Source: Streptomyces sp. TRM68416
Lineage (GTDB): Bacteria > Actinomycetota > Actinomycetes > Streptomycetales > Streptomycetaceae
Assembly: GCF_014596915.1 (NCBI RefSeq)
Contig: NZ_JACVWU010000004.1
Span: forward strand, 372,001 to 436,000
DNA length: 64,000 nucleotides
Reading direction: 5' to 3'
This document shows, in pieces, positions 28,189-37,389 of the stretch. The translations under genes were made by a program, and so were the position numbers. The stretch's first letter is position 1; every line of letters begins with the position of its first letter. Under the pieces are notes generated by a model. That model made no database searches and was not told the origin of the DNA. It worked only from the letters and a program-made list of their open reading frames with translations.

Positions 28189-29340
28189 ATGACTCCTACG
28201 ACGGAGACCATGGTCGGTATCGGCGGTGCCGCGGAGAGCACCGACATGGTGCTCAACATCGGGCCCCAGCACCCGTCGACGCACGGCGTGCTGCGGCTCC
28301 GGCTCGTCCTGGACGGTGAGCGCATCACCAACGCGGAGCCGGTGATCGGCTATATGCACCGCGGCGCGGAGAAGCTCTTCGAGGCCCGTGACTACCGCCA
28401 GATCATCATGCTCGCCAACCGCCACGACTGGCTGTCGGCGTTCTCCAACGAGCTGGGCGTCGTCCTCGCGGTGGAGCGCATGCTCGGCATGGAGGTCCCC
28501 CCGCGCGCGGTGTGGACGCGCACGCTGCTGGCGGAGCTGAACCGGGTGCTCAACCACCTGATGTTCCTCGGGTCCTACCCGTTGGAGCTGGGCGGGATCA
28601 CCCCGGTCTTCCACGCCTTCCGGGAGCGCGAGACCCTCCAGAACGTCATGGAGGAGGTCTCCGGCGGCCGTATGCACTACATGTTCAACCGTGTCGGCGG
28701 CCTCAAGGAGGACCTGCCGGCCGGCTGGGCGGCACGCGCGCGTGCCGCCGTCGCCGCCGTGCGCTCGCGCATGGACGTCTACGACGACCTGGTCCTCGGC
28801 AACGAGATCTTCCGGGGGCGCACGCGGGGCGTGGGCGTTCTCACCCCCGAGGCTGTGCATGCGTACGGCGTGAGCGGGCCCGTCGGGCGCGCCTCGGGCG
28901 TCGACTTCGACCTGCGCCGCGACGAGCCCTACCTGGCGTACGGGGAGCTGCAGGACACCCTGAAGGTGGTGACCCGGCAGGACGGTGACTGCCTGGCCCG
29001 CTTCGAGGTGCTCCTGGAGCAGACGCACAACGCCCTCGACCTCGCCGACGCCTGCCTGGACCGGCTCGCCGCCCTGCCGCCGGGGCCGATCAACCAGCGG
29101 CTGCCCAAGGTCCTGAAGGCGCCCGAGGGGCACACGTACGCGTGGACCGAGAACCCGCTCGGCATCAACGGCTACTACCTGGTCAGCAAGGGCGAGAAGA
29201 CCCCGTACCGGCTCAAGCTCCGCTCGGCCTCGTACAACAACATCCAGGCGCTGGTCGAGCTGCTGCCGGGGACGCTGGTGGCGGACATGGTGGCGATCCT
29301 GGGGTCACTGTTCTTCGTGGTCGGGGACATCGACAAGTAG
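28189..29340 (+). CDS. nuoD2: Stand-alone NADH-quinone oxidoreductase subunit D (NuoD2, 49-kDa type)
   Basis: A 383-residue NuoD homologue. It has [20 protein letters not shown], the arginine-bearing [11 protein letters not shown] motif near the quinone pocket, [19 protein letters not shown], and a C-terminal [11 protein letters not shown]. In complex I this subunit forms the quinone site next to cluster N2 with NuoB. No other nuo gene is within the window, so this is an isolated paralogue like the nuoD2 annotated in other Streptomyces. Its partners are unknown. The ATG at 28189 is preceded by AGGA. The last 36 bp overlap the end of the opposing MidA-like gene. Confidence 0.93.
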   Translation: MTPTTETMVGIGGAAESTDMVLNIGPQHPSTHGVLRLRLVLDGERITNAEPVIGYMHRGAEKLFEARDYRQIIMLANRHDWLSAFSNELGVVLAVERMLGMEVPPRAVWTRTLLAELNRVLNHLMFLGSYPLELGGITPVFHAFRERETLQNVMEEVSGGRMHYMFNRVGGLKEDLPAGWAARARAAVAAVRSRMDVYDDLVLGNEIFRGRTRGVGVLTPEAVHAYGVSGPVGRASGVDFDLRRDEPYLAYGELQDTLKVVTRQDGDCLARFEVLLEQTHNALDLADACLDRLAALPPGPINQRLPKVLKAPEGHTYAWTENPLGINGYYLVSKGEKTPYRLKLRSASYNNIQALVELLPGTLVADMVAILGSLFFVVGDIDK

Positions 29341-30537
29341 CCCTCCGGGCAGCTCGCCCAGGGGTGCGTCCGGAAGGCCGACCGGCTGGAGCAGCCAGCC
29401 GAAGTCGCCGAGTCCGCCGGCCGCGGTGAGCTCGGCGGCCTCACCGGCGCGCGCGAGGGCGCGGACATATTCGGCGGGTTGTGCGGCGGCGAGCGCGAGC
29501 GGGGGGCGCGCGCCTGTGATGCCCAGGGCGCGCAGGGCATCGCGCTGGCGGAGTACGCGCGGGCTCGAAAGCGTGCGCGCCGTCGCGAACACTTCCGCAC
29601 GCGCCCGCGCAAACCCCGCACCACCCGCCCGCGCGGCCCCCTCCGCGCCCGCCTGCGCAGACCCTTCCGCGCCTGCCTGCGCAGACCCTTCCGCGCCCGC
29701 CCGAGCGGACCCTTCCGCGCCCGCCCGCGCAGACCCCTCCCCGCACGCCGCCGCTCCCGCCTCCGCGCACGCGTCCAGCGCGACATGCGCCGTGATGTCG
29801 CACGAACCGTCCGGCACGGGTGCCGTCTCGCGCCCCTCCCGGAAGCCGGTCAGCGTCCCGAAGAGGGGGCGCGCGTCCGCCGTGTGCGCGTAGTCCACCG
29901 CGACCGCGAGCCCCCGGTCGACCGCCGCGACCGCCGAGGCCCAGGCCTCGTCCCGGGGCAGCCCGATCTCCGCCCGCAGCCCTTCCTCGGCGGGCAGCGG
30001 CCACCACCGCGCGAGCCACTGCGCGTCCGCACCGGCGACCGGCTCCCCGAGCCGCTCGGCCCCGTCCCGCCGCACGAGGACCTGCCGCGGCACGCCGGCG
30101 GCGTCCGTCTGCGCCACCTCCACCGGGACGTTGTCGAGCCACTCGTTGGCGAACAGCAGCCCGGTGATCGCGCGCGGCGGCTCGGGCAGCCACTCGATCC
30201 GGTGATCAAGGTCCGCGGGGCGGTCGGCGATCTCGACGGCACACCCGCGCGCGCGGGCGGCCACGTCGGCGGGCAGCGCGGCGAGGACGGCGGTGACCAG
30301 TTCGCCCCGGCCCGCGGCCATGTCGACGAAGTCGAGCGAAGAGGGCCTGCCCAGTGCCTCGTCGACCCGGCACAGCAGCCGGGCCACGGCCCGGGCGAAG
30401 AGCGGCGAGGCATGCACGGACGTACGGAAGTGCCCGGCCGGGCCCTCGGGCCTGCGGTAGAAGCCGTCCGGCCCGTACAGCGCCTCCCGAGCCGCCGTCC
30501 GCCACCCCAGCCATTCGCCCGTCGCCTCTCGCGTCAC
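29305..30537 (-). CDS. MidA/NDUFAF7-family SAM-dependent methyltransferase (DUF185)
   Basis: A 410-residue class I methyltransferase. It has [30 protein letters not shown] at the start, SAM-site motif [19 protein letters not shown], the Mid[11 protein letters not shown] motif (usually NEffDALPV) and VAVDYAH. Human NDUFAF7 dimethylates an arginine of NDUFS2, the NuoD homologue, during complex I assembly. Here the gene converges on, and overlaps, nuoD2, which supports the same partner. Residues about 268-300 are a GSARAGAE repeat from a 24-bp DNA repeat, inserted between SAM-fold strands and the C-terminal region. That repeat is unusual and may be a surface loop. The start ATG at 30537 is clear. 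Confidence 0.85.
   Translation of the reverse strand: MTREATGEWLGWRTAAREALYGPDGFYRRPEGPAGHFRTSVHASPLFARAVARLLCRVDEALGRPSSLDFVDMAAGRGELVTAVLAALPADVAARARGCAVEIADRPADLDHRIEWLPEPPRAITGLLFANEWLDNVPVEVAQTDAAGVPRQVLVRRDGAERLGEPVAGADAQWLARWWPLPAEEGLRAEIGLPRDEAWASAVAAVDRGLAVAVDYAHTADARPLFGTLTGFREGRETAPVPDGSCDITAHVALDACAEAGAAACGEGSARAGAEGSARAGAEGSAQAGAEGSAQAGAEGAARAGGAGFARARAEVFATARTLSSPRVLRQRDALRALGITGARPPLALAAAQPAEYVRALARAGEAAELTAAGGLGDFGWLLQPVGLPDAPLGELPGGLLVDVPDHEEQ
29640..29735. repeat. 24-bp tandem repeat inside the MidA-like gene
   Basis: Four near-identical units (29640-29663, 29664-29687, 29688-29711, 29712-29735) differ at only a few positions and are flanked by degenerate copies on both sides. 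The repeats keep the reading frame and encode GSARAGAE / GSAQAGAE. Confidence 0.85.
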
Positions 30538-30655
30538 GCGCCCAGGCTAAGCGCACAGAGGAACGGGGCCTCCACCTTGCGGAGTACGCGCGCCCGCTGC
30601 GGATCGACCCATCGGTTGACCCCTGCACACGTCACGCTTCCCTACGCTGGGTTAC

Positions 30656-31858
30656 GTGCAGCGCCTCTATGACTTCCTCCGCAGGCACCCGACATGGGTC
30701 GACAGCTTCTGGGCCGTCTTCCTGTTCGGGCTCTCGGTGGTGTCCGGAGCGGCGGGGCCGGAGGGGAGCGGCGTCGACCACCCGGTGGCCGTCGTCCCGA
30801 TCGCCCTGCTGCTGGGCCTGGTCGTCGCGCTGCGCCGGCGCATGCCGGAGCGGATGCTGCTGCTGGCCATCGCGCTCGGCCTGGCGCAGCTCGTGCTGGA
30901 CGTCGAGACCATGCCCGCCGACTTCGCCATGCTGGTGATCACCTACACCGTGGCCGCGACCGGCGCCCGCTGGGCGTCCCGGCTGGCGCTGGGCGTCGGT
31001 CTGTGCGCGGCGCCGCTGGCGCAGTTGCGCTGGCCGGAGAACCAGTCGAGCCCGCTCGGCACCCTCGCGATCATGGTCTTCACCACGGTGCCCTTCGCCC
31101 TGGCCTGGGTGCTCGGCGACTCGATACGCACCCGCCGCGCCTACTTCGCGCAGTTGGAGGAGCGCGCGACCCGGCTCGAAAAGGAGCGCGAGGCGCAGGC
31201 GAAGGTCGCGGTCGCCGCCGAACGCGCCCGCATCGCGCGCGAGCTGCACGACGTGGTCGCGCACAACGTGTCGGTGATGGTGGTGCAGGCCGACGGCGCC
31301 GCCTACGTCCTGGACGCAGCGCCCGACCAGGCGAAGAAAGCCCTGGAGACGATCTCCTCCACCGGCCGCCAGGCCCTCGCCGAGATGCGCCGCCTGCTCG
31401 GCGTCCTGCGCACCGGCGAGCACCAGGAGAGCGGCGAGTACGTTCCGCAGCCCGACGTCGAGCAGATCGACGAACTCGTCGAGCAGTGCCGCACCTCCGG
31501 CCTGCCGGTCGACTTCAAGGTCGAGGGCACCCCGCGCCCGCTGCCCAGCGGCGTCGAGCTCACCGCGTACCGCATCGTGCAGGAGGCGCTCACCAACACC
31601 CGCAAGCACGGCGGGCCGAACGCGGGCGCGAGCGTGCGCCTGGTCTACTTCGACGACGGCCTCGGCCTGCTCGTGGAGGACGACGGCAAGGGCGCCCCGC
31701 ACGAGCTGTACGAGGACGGCGGCATCGACGGCCAGGGACACGGCCTGATCGGAATGCGCGAGCGGGTCGGCATGGTCGGCGGCACCCTGGACGCGGGCCC
31801 CCGTCCGGGCGGAGGATTCCGCATCAGCGCCCTGCTCCCGCTCAAACCCGCGCACTGA
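30656..31858 (+). CDS. NarL-type sensor histidine kinase (HisKA_3)
   Basis: A 400-residue membrane kinase. Four or more N-terminal helices (about residues 17-155) lead to a coiled segment. A HisKA_3 dimerisation domain follows, with ARIARELHDVVAHNVSVMVVQ (phospho-acceptor His at about 198). A short HATPase_c domain with LTAYRIVQEALTNTRKHGG and GHGLIGMRERVGMVGG ends the protein. The signal is unknown. The GTG at 30656 has no ribosome site, but TACGCT (30643-30648) ends 7 nt upstream, indicating leaderless translation. The response regulator gene follows 63 nt later. Confidence 0.93.
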   Translation: MQRLYDFLRRHPTWVDSFWAVFLFGLSVVSGAAGPEGSGVDHPVAVVPIALLLGLVVALRRRMPERMLLLAIALGLAQLVLDVETMPADFAMLVITYTVAATGARWASRLALGVGLCAAPLAQLRWPENQSSPLGTLAIMVFTTVPFALAWVLGDSIRTRRAYFAQLEERATRLEKEREAQAKVAVAAERARIARELHDVVAHNVSVMVVQADGAAYVLDAAPDQAKKALETISSTGRQALAEMRRLLGVLRTGEHQESGEYVPQPDVEQIDELVEQCRTSGLPVDFKVEGTPRPLPSGVELTAYRIVQEALTNTRKHGGPNAGASVRLVYFDDGLGLLVEDDGKGAPHELYEDGGIDGQGHGLIGMRERVGMVGGTLDAGPRPGGGFRISALLPLKPAH

Positions 31859-31921
31859 CGCCTGCCCACGCCCTTTGTTGATACCGAAACAGCCTTGTAG
31901 ACGGAGACGGAAGAGGACCCG

Positions 31922-32593
31922 ATGACGATCCGCGTAATGCTCGTCGACGACCAGGTGCTGCTGCGCACCGGGTTCCGGATGGTGCTCGCCGCCCAGCCGG
32001 ACATGGAGGTCGTCGCGGAGGCGGGCGACGGCGTGGAGGCACTTCAGGTGCTGCGGGAGACCGCCGTCGACGTGGTCCTGATGGACGTACGCATGCCGAA
32101 GCTCGACGGCGTGGAGACCACCCGTCGCATCTGCCAGGACGCCAATCCGCCGAAGGTGCTGATCCTGACCACCTTCGACCTCGACGAGTACGCCTTCTCC
32201 GGGCTGAAGGCGGGCGCCTCGGGCTTCATGCTCAAGGACGTGCCGCCCGGCGAGCTGCTCGCCGCCATCCGTGCCGTGCACAGCGGGGACGCGGTGGTGG
32301 CCCCGTCGACCACCCGGCGGCTCCTGGACCGGTTCGCGCCCATGCTGCCCTCCACCGGCAAGGAACCGCAGCACAAGGAGCTGGAGCGGCTCACCGACCG
32401 CGAGCGCGAGGTCATGGTGCTGGTCGCGCAGGGCCTGTCCAACGGCGAGATCGCGGCCCGGCTGGTCCTGTCCGAGGCGACCGTCAAGACGCACGTGGGC
32501 CGCATTCTGACCAAGCTCGGCCTGCGGGACCGGGTGCAGGTGGTGGTGCTGGCCTACGAGACGGGGCTGGTGCGGGCCGGCGGGCAGGCCTGA
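31922..32593 (+). CDS. NarL/FixJ-family response regulator
   Basis: A 223-residue regulator. The receiver domain has acidic pocket VDD near the start and phospho-acceptor Asp55 in VVLMDVRMP, with KDVPPGELLAAI as the Lys region. A LuxR-type HTH follows: LTDREREVMVLVAQGLSNGEIAARLVLSEATVKTHVGRILTKLGL. It is the partner of the sensor kinase encoded just upstream; AGACGGAAGAGGA precedes the ATG. Its targets are not evident in the window. It converges with the ArsR-like gene, with only 7 nt between the stops. Confidence 0.94.
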   Translation: MTIRVMLVDDQVLLRTGFRMVLAAQPDMEVVAEAGDGVEALQVLRETAVDVVLMDVRMPKLDGVETTRRICQDANPPKVLILTTFDLDEYAFSGLKAGASGFMLKDVPPGELLAAIRAVHSGDAVVAPSTTRRLLDRFAPMLPSTGKEPQHKELERLTDREREVMVLVAQGLSNGEIAARLVLSEATVKTHVGRILTKLGLRDRVQVVVLAYETGLVRAGGQA

Positions 32594-32600
32594 GCGCGGA

Positions 32601-33701
32601 TCACCGCAGCAGCGCCTCCAGGAAGTCGCTGCCGAGCCGGGCCACGGCCGCCACGTCCAGCTGGTGCAGGACGTACCGCCCGCGGCGGCGGGTGGTGATC
32701 AGGCCCGCCTTCTTCAGCACGCCCAGGTGCCGGGATATCTCGGGCGCGGTCAGGTTGTGGATCCGCACCAGCTCGCTCGTCGTGTACGTGCTGCGGGCGA
32801 GGTTCCGGCACAGCTGCATGCGCACCGGGTGGGAGAGCGCGGTCATCCGCAGGATCAGCTGGTCGACCGAGGGCGGCGCGCCGAGCTCGGGGGAGCTGAT
32901 CGGGTAGTGCAGGACCGGCTGCCAGCCGTGCCGGTGCAGCACCATCAGATGCGGCCGGCCCAGGCTGGTCGGCACGAGCAGCAGGCTGCTGTCGCGGAGG
33001 ACGGTGCGGCCCTGGCGCAGCTTGTCGATGGTGATCCGGCCGCCGTCCTCGTCGAGCCTCACGGCGGCCGAAACGGCGGTGAGCGCCTCGCCCAGCCCTC
33101 GGTGGCGGATCAGGTCGGTCTTGTGGCGCGCATCGGCGGCCAGTTGGTGCCGCAGGCGCGACCAGACGTCCGCGAAGAACGCCTCGTCACAGTCCGCCAG
33201 GAACTGCCGCAGCCAGGCCCGTATCCGCGGCGGATCGTCGAGCAGCCGCTTGCTGAAACGCAGTTGCTGCGGTCCCCGCGCGGCGGCCAGTTCCAGGGCG
33301 CTGCGGCGCAGTTCGGCGTCGGCGAGCACCGAGGACCCCGGGGCGCTGTACGGCAGGGCGCAGGTGAACTCCAGGGCGGCGTCCGCGAACTGCTCGTCCG
33401 TCAGCTTGTCGAGCAGATCCAGTTCCTCGGCGAGGGTGGCGCCCGGGAGGGTGGGCCCGCCGGGGATGCCGGCGCAGGGCAGGAACAGGTCCGAGAAGGT
33501 CGTACGCCACAGGAAGTCGGCCTCGCACATACGGTCGGCCAAGTGCGGGTCGAGGCCCGCGGTCACGCCCGTCACCCAGCCCTGGAGGGCTGGATGGTGC
33601 GTCGGCTCGGACAGCGCGTGCAGCGCCATGCCGAGCTCGGCGAGAGGAGAGGGGACGGCGGCGACCCTCTCCGGCCGCAGCCCCGCGATGTCGATGCTCA
33701 C
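32601..33701 (-). CDS. ArsR-like winged-helix regulator with DUF5937 domain
   Basis: A 366-residue protein. The first 260 residues fit the actinobacterial DUF5937 region. The last 90 form an ArsR-type winged helix: ALSHPVRMQLCRNLARSTYTTSELVRIHNLTAPEISRHLGVLKKAGLITTRRRGRYVLHQLD. No metal-binding Cys pair is seen in the HTH, so a non-metal signal is likely. The GTG at 33701 is chosen because GAGGG lies 7 nt upstream; ATG at 33707 is possible. A TTGACG-N5-CGTCAA palindrome lies in the divergent promoter region. Confidence 0.85.
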   Translation of the reverse strand: MSIDIAGLRPERVAAVPSPLAELGMALHALSEPTHHPALQGWVTGVTAGLDPHLADRMCEADFLWRTTFSDLFLPCAGIPGGPTLPGATLAEELDLLDKLTDEQFADAALEFTCALPYSAPGSSVLADAELRRSALELAAARGPQQLRFSKRLLDDPPRIRAWLRQFLADCDEAFFADVWSRLRHQLAADARHKTDLIRHRGLGEALTAVSAAVRLDEDGGRITIDKLRQGRTVLRDSSLLLVPTSLGRPHLMVLHRHGWQPVLHYPISSPELGAPPSVDQLILRMTALSHPVRMQLCRNLARSTYTTSELVRIHNLTAPEISRHLGVLKKAGLITTRRRGRYVLHQLDVAAVARLGSDFLEALLR

Positions 33702-33748
33702 GCTCATGCCCTCATGGTGCACCCCGCCACTGACAACGCCGTCCTCGT

Positions 33749-33765
33749 TTGACGCACGCCGTCAA
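33749..33765. promoter_or_regulatory. 17-bp palindrome between the ArsR-like gene and a small divergent gene
   Basis: TTGACG-CACGC-CGTCAA (33749-33765) is a perfect 6-bp inverted repeat lying 48 nt upstream of the ArsR-like start and 101 nt upstream of the ATG at 33867. It is a reasonable autoregulatory operator; TTGACG could also be a -35 element on the + strand. Confidence 0.45.
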
Positions 33766-33866
33766 TCGACGCGACGTCGGCGCGTGAGCGGCGCAGGCTG
33801 GGATCGGCGGGCGGCCGCGAGCCCGACCACCGACCACGTCCCCCACGCCCGAGAAGGCGATCAGCC

Positions 33867-34082
33867 ATGAGCAGCACACAGCAGTACCTCCTCGACGCCC
33901 TCCGCGCCCGGCAGCACGGCGAGGCACCCCCTGCGGCGCCCGGCACCCACGACGGGCGGCTGGTGCACGCGTTCCGCGACGACCGACGCTTCAGAGCCGT
34001 CGTCGCGGGACGCCCGGCCCGTGGGCGGACACGGCAGGCCCTCGCCCGGTGGCTGCAGGCGCGCCCACGCCCTACCCGCTGA
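33867..34082 (+). CDS. Small hypothetical protein divergent from the ArsR-like regulator
   Basis: 71 residues beginning MSSTQQYLLDALRARQHGEAPP and ending in an Arg-rich tail (GRPARGRTRQALARWLQARPRP). A GAGAAGGCGATC ribosome site precedes the ATG. Codon use has the usual GC-rich third positions. I recall similar short QQYxLDxxRAxQxGE proteins in other streptomycetes but know no function. Its last 11 bp overlap the convergent aldolase-family gene. Likely real, not certain. Confidence 0.55.
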   Translation: MSSTQQYLLDALRARQHGEAPPAAPGTHDGRLVHAFRDDRRFRAVVAGRPARGRTRQALARWLQARPRPTR

Positions 34083-35259
34083 CCCCTTCGGGCAGCCGGG
34101 CCACGAACTCCGCGACGGCCGCCTTCACGTCCTCGGCCGTCCACTCCAGGGCCGCCGCCCGGACGTACACCTCCGTGAAGGCGAGGCCGGGCCCCTTGGG
34201 GTCCCAGGCGTTGCCGAACAGGAGCGTCCCCGTCTCCTCGGCCGTCCGGACGGCCGCTTCCGCGAGGACGTCGACGTCGTAGGGCAGCCAGACCTGGAAG
34301 TCGTAGGTGTGCGGCACCTCGGGGTGGACCCGGGCCCACGGCACCCCGGCCGCCGCGAAGCCCTCGCGCAGCGCGGCGGCCACCACGCGCGCGTGCCGCA
34401 CGTACTCGGGCAGGCGGGGCAGCTCCCGCTCCAGGCCGGCGAGTGCGGACAGCGCGGTCGGGAACTGCTGGAAGACCTGACCGCCGTACCGGTGCCGCCA
34501 GGTCTTCGCCTCCTCCACCAGCGTGCCCGGGCCGGCGAGTGCGGCGCCGCCGAGGCCGTCGAAGGACTTGTAGAACGACACGTACACGCTGTCCGCCAGG
34601 CCCGCGATCTCCTCCAGGGGGCGGCCGAAGTGGACCGTGGACTCCCACAGGCGCGCGCCGTCGAAGTGCACCACCGCGTCACGCTCCCGCGCGGCCTCCA
34701 CCACCTCGGTCAGCTCCTCCCAGGACGGCAGCAGGAAACCGGCGTCTCGGAGGGGCAGTTCGAGCAGCAGCGCCCCGAAGGGCTCCGGGAGGCCGCGCAC
34801 GTCCTGCGCGGTGGTGCAGCGCGGCTCGCTCGTGACGTGCACCGGGCGCAGCCCGCCGAGCCGGCTGAGGGCGTCCCGTTCGTGCACCTCGGGATGGGCG
34901 AGGGCGTGCAGGGCGACCGTCGGGTTGCCGGTGCGGCCCGCCCAGCAGCGCAGGGCCACCTGCTGGGCCATCGTGCCGGTCGGGAAGAAGGCGGCGGCCT
35001 CGGTGCCCAGCAGGGCGGCGACCTTCTCCTCCAGGGCCTCGACGACGCCGCCCCCGTAGAGGTCCACCGTCTCGTCGAGGTCGTACAGCCGCGCCGCCTG
35101 CTCCAGCGACGCGAGCCGCTGCCGCAGCGTCTCGCGCAGGCCGAGGCGGGCGAGCACGCGGTCGCCCCTGCGGTACACGCTCAGGCGCCGCTCGTAGCGC
35201 CGTCTGCGCTGCTCCTCCACCGGGATCAGGTCCGCCGCGTCGCTCGTGTTCTCGCTCAT
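34072..35259 (-). CDS. Threonine-aldolase / beta-eliminating-lyase family PLP enzyme
   Basis: A 395-residue fold-type I PLP enzyme. It has LYGGGVVEALEEKVAALLGTEAAAFFPTGTMAQQVAL at the cofactor-phosphate region, VVHFDGARLWE with the PLP-pairing Asp, and the probable PLP lysine in YVSFYKSFDGLGGAAL. L-threonine aldolases split threonine to glycine and acetaldehyde. This protein is longer than typical threonine aldolases (about 340-350 residues), with an extra basic N-terminus (RRRRYERRLSVYRRGDRVLARLG). The substrate is therefore less certain. It appears monocistronic. Confidence 0.85.
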   Translation of the reverse strand: MSENTSDAADLIPVEEQRRRRYERRLSVYRRGDRVLARLGLRETLRQRLASLEQAARLYDLDETVDLYGGGVVEALEEKVAALLGTEAAAFFPTGTMAQQVALRCWAGRTGNPTVALHALAHPEVHERDALSRLGGLRPVHVTSEPRCTTAQDVRGLPEPFGALLLELPLRDAGFLLPSWEELTEVVEAARERDAVVHFDGARLWESTVHFGRPLEEIAGLADSVYVSFYKSFDGLGGAALAGPGTLVEEAKTWRHRYGGQVFQQFPTALSALAGLERELPRLPEYVRHARVVAAALREGFAAAGVPWARVHPEVPHTYDFQVWLPYDVDVLAEAAVRTAEETGTLLFGNAWDPKGPGLAFTEVYVRAAALEWTAEDVKAAVAEFVARLPEGVSG

Positions 35260-35470
35260 GGCACCGGATCATCCCCCGCGCGGGCCCCTGCGGGCACCGG
35301 AATCAGCGGGCCGTACGAGCACCGGGACGACCCGCACGGCAAGCGTCCGGACGGAATGTCGCGCAACCCACAGCCTGTGGACAACCGGACGCCCCTCGAA
35401 CCAATCGCGTTAACATGACGAGAAATCGTCCGGTACCCAGAGCGGACTGGAACGGGAAGGCCGCCGTCGC

Positions 35471-36391
35471 GTGAGTACAGTCCAACAGCCAGATCCGAAG
35501 GACCGCCCCGCGCGGCTCACCGTCGGCGTCGTCGGCGCCGGTCGGGTGGGCCCCGCGCTCGCCGCGTCCCTCCAGCTCGCCGGGCACCGCCCGGTGGCCG
35601 TCTCCGGGGTCTCCGACGCCTCCCGCAGGAGGGCCGCGCAACTGCTGCCCGACGTGCCCCTCGTGCCGCCCGCCGAGGTCCTGCGGCGCGCCGACCTGGT
35701 CCTGCTGACCGTCCCCGACGACGCCCTGCCCGGCCTGGTCACCGGCCTCGTCGACACCGGGGCCGTGCGCCCGGGCCAACTGCTCGTGCACACCTCCGGT
35801 CGGTACGGCGCCAAGGTCCTGGACCCCGCCCTGCGCGCGGGCGCGCTGCCGCTGGCCCTGCACCCGGCGATGACCTTCACCGGCACCCCGGTGGACGTCC
35901 AGCGCCTGGCGGGCTGCTCCTTCGGCGTCACCGCGCCCGAGGAGCTGCGGATGGCCGCCGAGGCCCTGGTCATCGAGATGGGCGGCGAACCGGAGTGGAT
36001 CGCCGAGGAGATGCGCCCGCTCTACCACGCGGCCCTCGCGCTCGGCGCCAACCATCTGGTGACCCTGGTCGCCCAGTCCATGGAGCTGCTGAGCGCGGCC
36101 GGCGTCGAGGCACCCGACCGGATGCTCGGCCCGCTGCTCGGCGCCGCCCTCGACAACGCGCTGCGCTCCGGCGACGCCGCGCTGACCGGCCCCGTCGCGC
36201 GCGGGGACGCCGGCACCGTCTCCGCGCACGTCAAGGAACTGCGCGAGCACGCCCCGCAGACCGTCGCCGGCTACCTGGCGATGGCCCGCGCGACCGCCGA
36301 CCGGGCGCTCGCCCACGGGCTGCTCAAGCCGGAACTCGCCGAAGACCTGCTGGGCGTGCTCGCCGACAGCACCGAGGGAGACGCGGGATGA
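35471..36391 (+). CDS. Rossmann-fold DUF2520 oxidoreductase, first gene of the CoA/NAD cofactor operon
   Basis: A 306-residue protein. An N-terminal NAD(P)-binding domain ([23 protein letters not shown]) is followed by GAMTF-like HPAMTFTGT and a helical C-terminal DUF2520 domain. It resembles proline or ketopantoate reductases in layout. The gene stands directly before panC, as its homologue does in mycobacteria, so it may act in pantothenate synthesis, for instance as a ketopantoate reductase. That reaction is inference. GTG 35471 follows GGGAAGG. The stop overlaps panC by 4 nt (ATGA). Confidence 0.85.
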   Translation: MSTVQQPDPKDRPARLTVGVVGAGRVGPALAASLQLAGHRPVAVSGVSDASRRRAAQLLPDVPLVPPAEVLRRADLVLLTVPDDALPGLVTGLVDTGAVRPGQLLVHTSGRYGAKVLDPALRAGALPLALHPAMTFTGTPVDVQRLAGCSFGVTAPEELRMAAEALVIEMGGEPEWIAEEMRPLYHAALALGANHLVTLVAQSMELLSAAGVEAPDRMLGPLLGAALDNALRSGDAALTGPVARGDAGTVSAHVKELREHAPQTVAGYLAMARATADRALAHGLLKPELAEDLLGVLADSTEGDAG

Positions 36392-37389
36392 CCACCACCC
36401 TGCTGCGCACCGCCGACGAACTGCACGCACGCGCGCGTGGCGGCCGCCGTGCCGTCGTGATGACCATGGGCGCCCTGCACGAGGGCCACGCCACGCTGAT
36501 CCGCACGGCCCGCGAGATCGCGGGCCGGGACGGCGAAGTCGTGGTGACGGTCTTCGTCAACCCGCTGCAGTTCGGCGCGGGCGAGGACCTCGACCGCTAC
36601 CCGCGCACCCTCGACGCCGACCTCAAGATCGCCGAGGAGGCCGGCGCGGACGTCGTGTTCGCGCCCTCCGTGGACGAGGTCTACCCGGGCGGCGAACCCC
36701 AGGTGCGCGTCAGCGCGGGCCCCATGGGGGAGCGTCTGGAGGGCGCCGCGCGCCCCGGCCACTTCGACGGCATGCTCACCGTCGTCGCCAAGCTGCTCCA
36801 CCTCACCCGTCCCGACGTGGCGCTCTTCGGCCAGAAGGACGCCCAGCAGCTCGCCCTGATCCGCCGTATGGTCCGCGACCTGAACTTCGGCACGGAGATC
36901 GTCGGTGTGCCGACCGTGCGCGAGGCGGACGGCCTGGCCCTGTCCAGCCGCAACCGCTACCTCTCGCCCGCCGAGCGGCGCACCGCGCTCGCGCTGTCCC
37001 GCGCGCTGTTCGCGGGCCAGGACCGGCACGCCGCACAGGAGGCCCTGCGCGCGCGGGCCCGCGAAGTACCCGCCACGCACGCGCGTGCCGAGGCGCTCAG
37101 CGCCCTCGGCGAGTCCCGCGCGGCCGCCGACACACACGCCGTCGCCAAGGCCTCCCCCGGCGGCCCCACGGCCGTCCGCGCCGCCGCCCGCCTGGTCCTG
37201 GACGAGGCCGCCCGCCTCGACCCGCCGCTCGCCCTGGACTACCTGGCCCTCGTCGACCCCGCCGACTTCACCGAGATCGACGACGACTTCACCGGCGAGG
37301 CCGTCCTCGCCGTCGCCGCCCGGGTCGGGACGACCCGGCTGATCGACAACATCCCCCTCAGATTCGGAAACCTCGGAGCCGCCTCGTGA
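36388..37389 (+). CDS. panC: Pantoate-beta-alanine ligase
   Basis: A 333-residue enzyme joining pantoate and beta-alanine with ATP to give pantothenate. Motifs are [16 protein letters not shown] (HIGH-like), [23 protein letters not shown], and [15 protein letters not shown]. An insertion of about 45 residues (about 225-270, [20 protein letters not shown]) is longer than in E. coli PanC. The ATG overlaps the preceding stop, and the panC stop overlaps nadB (GTGA), so translation is coupled along the operon. Confidence 0.95.
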   Translation: MTTTLLRTADELHARARGGRRAVVMTMGALHEGHATLIRTAREIAGRDGEVVVTVFVNPLQFGAGEDLDRYPRTLDADLKIAEEAGADVVFAPSVDEVYPGGEPQVRVSAGPMGERLEGAARPGHFDGMLTVVAKLLHLTRPDVALFGQKDAQQLALIRRMVRDLNFGTEIVGVPTVREADGLALSSRNRYLSPAERRTALALSRALFAGQDRHAAQEALRARAREVPATHARAEALSALGESRAAADTHAVAKASPGGPTAVRAAARLVLDEAARLDPPLALDYLALVDPADFTEIDDDFTGEAVLAVAARVGTTRLIDNIPLRFGNLGAAS

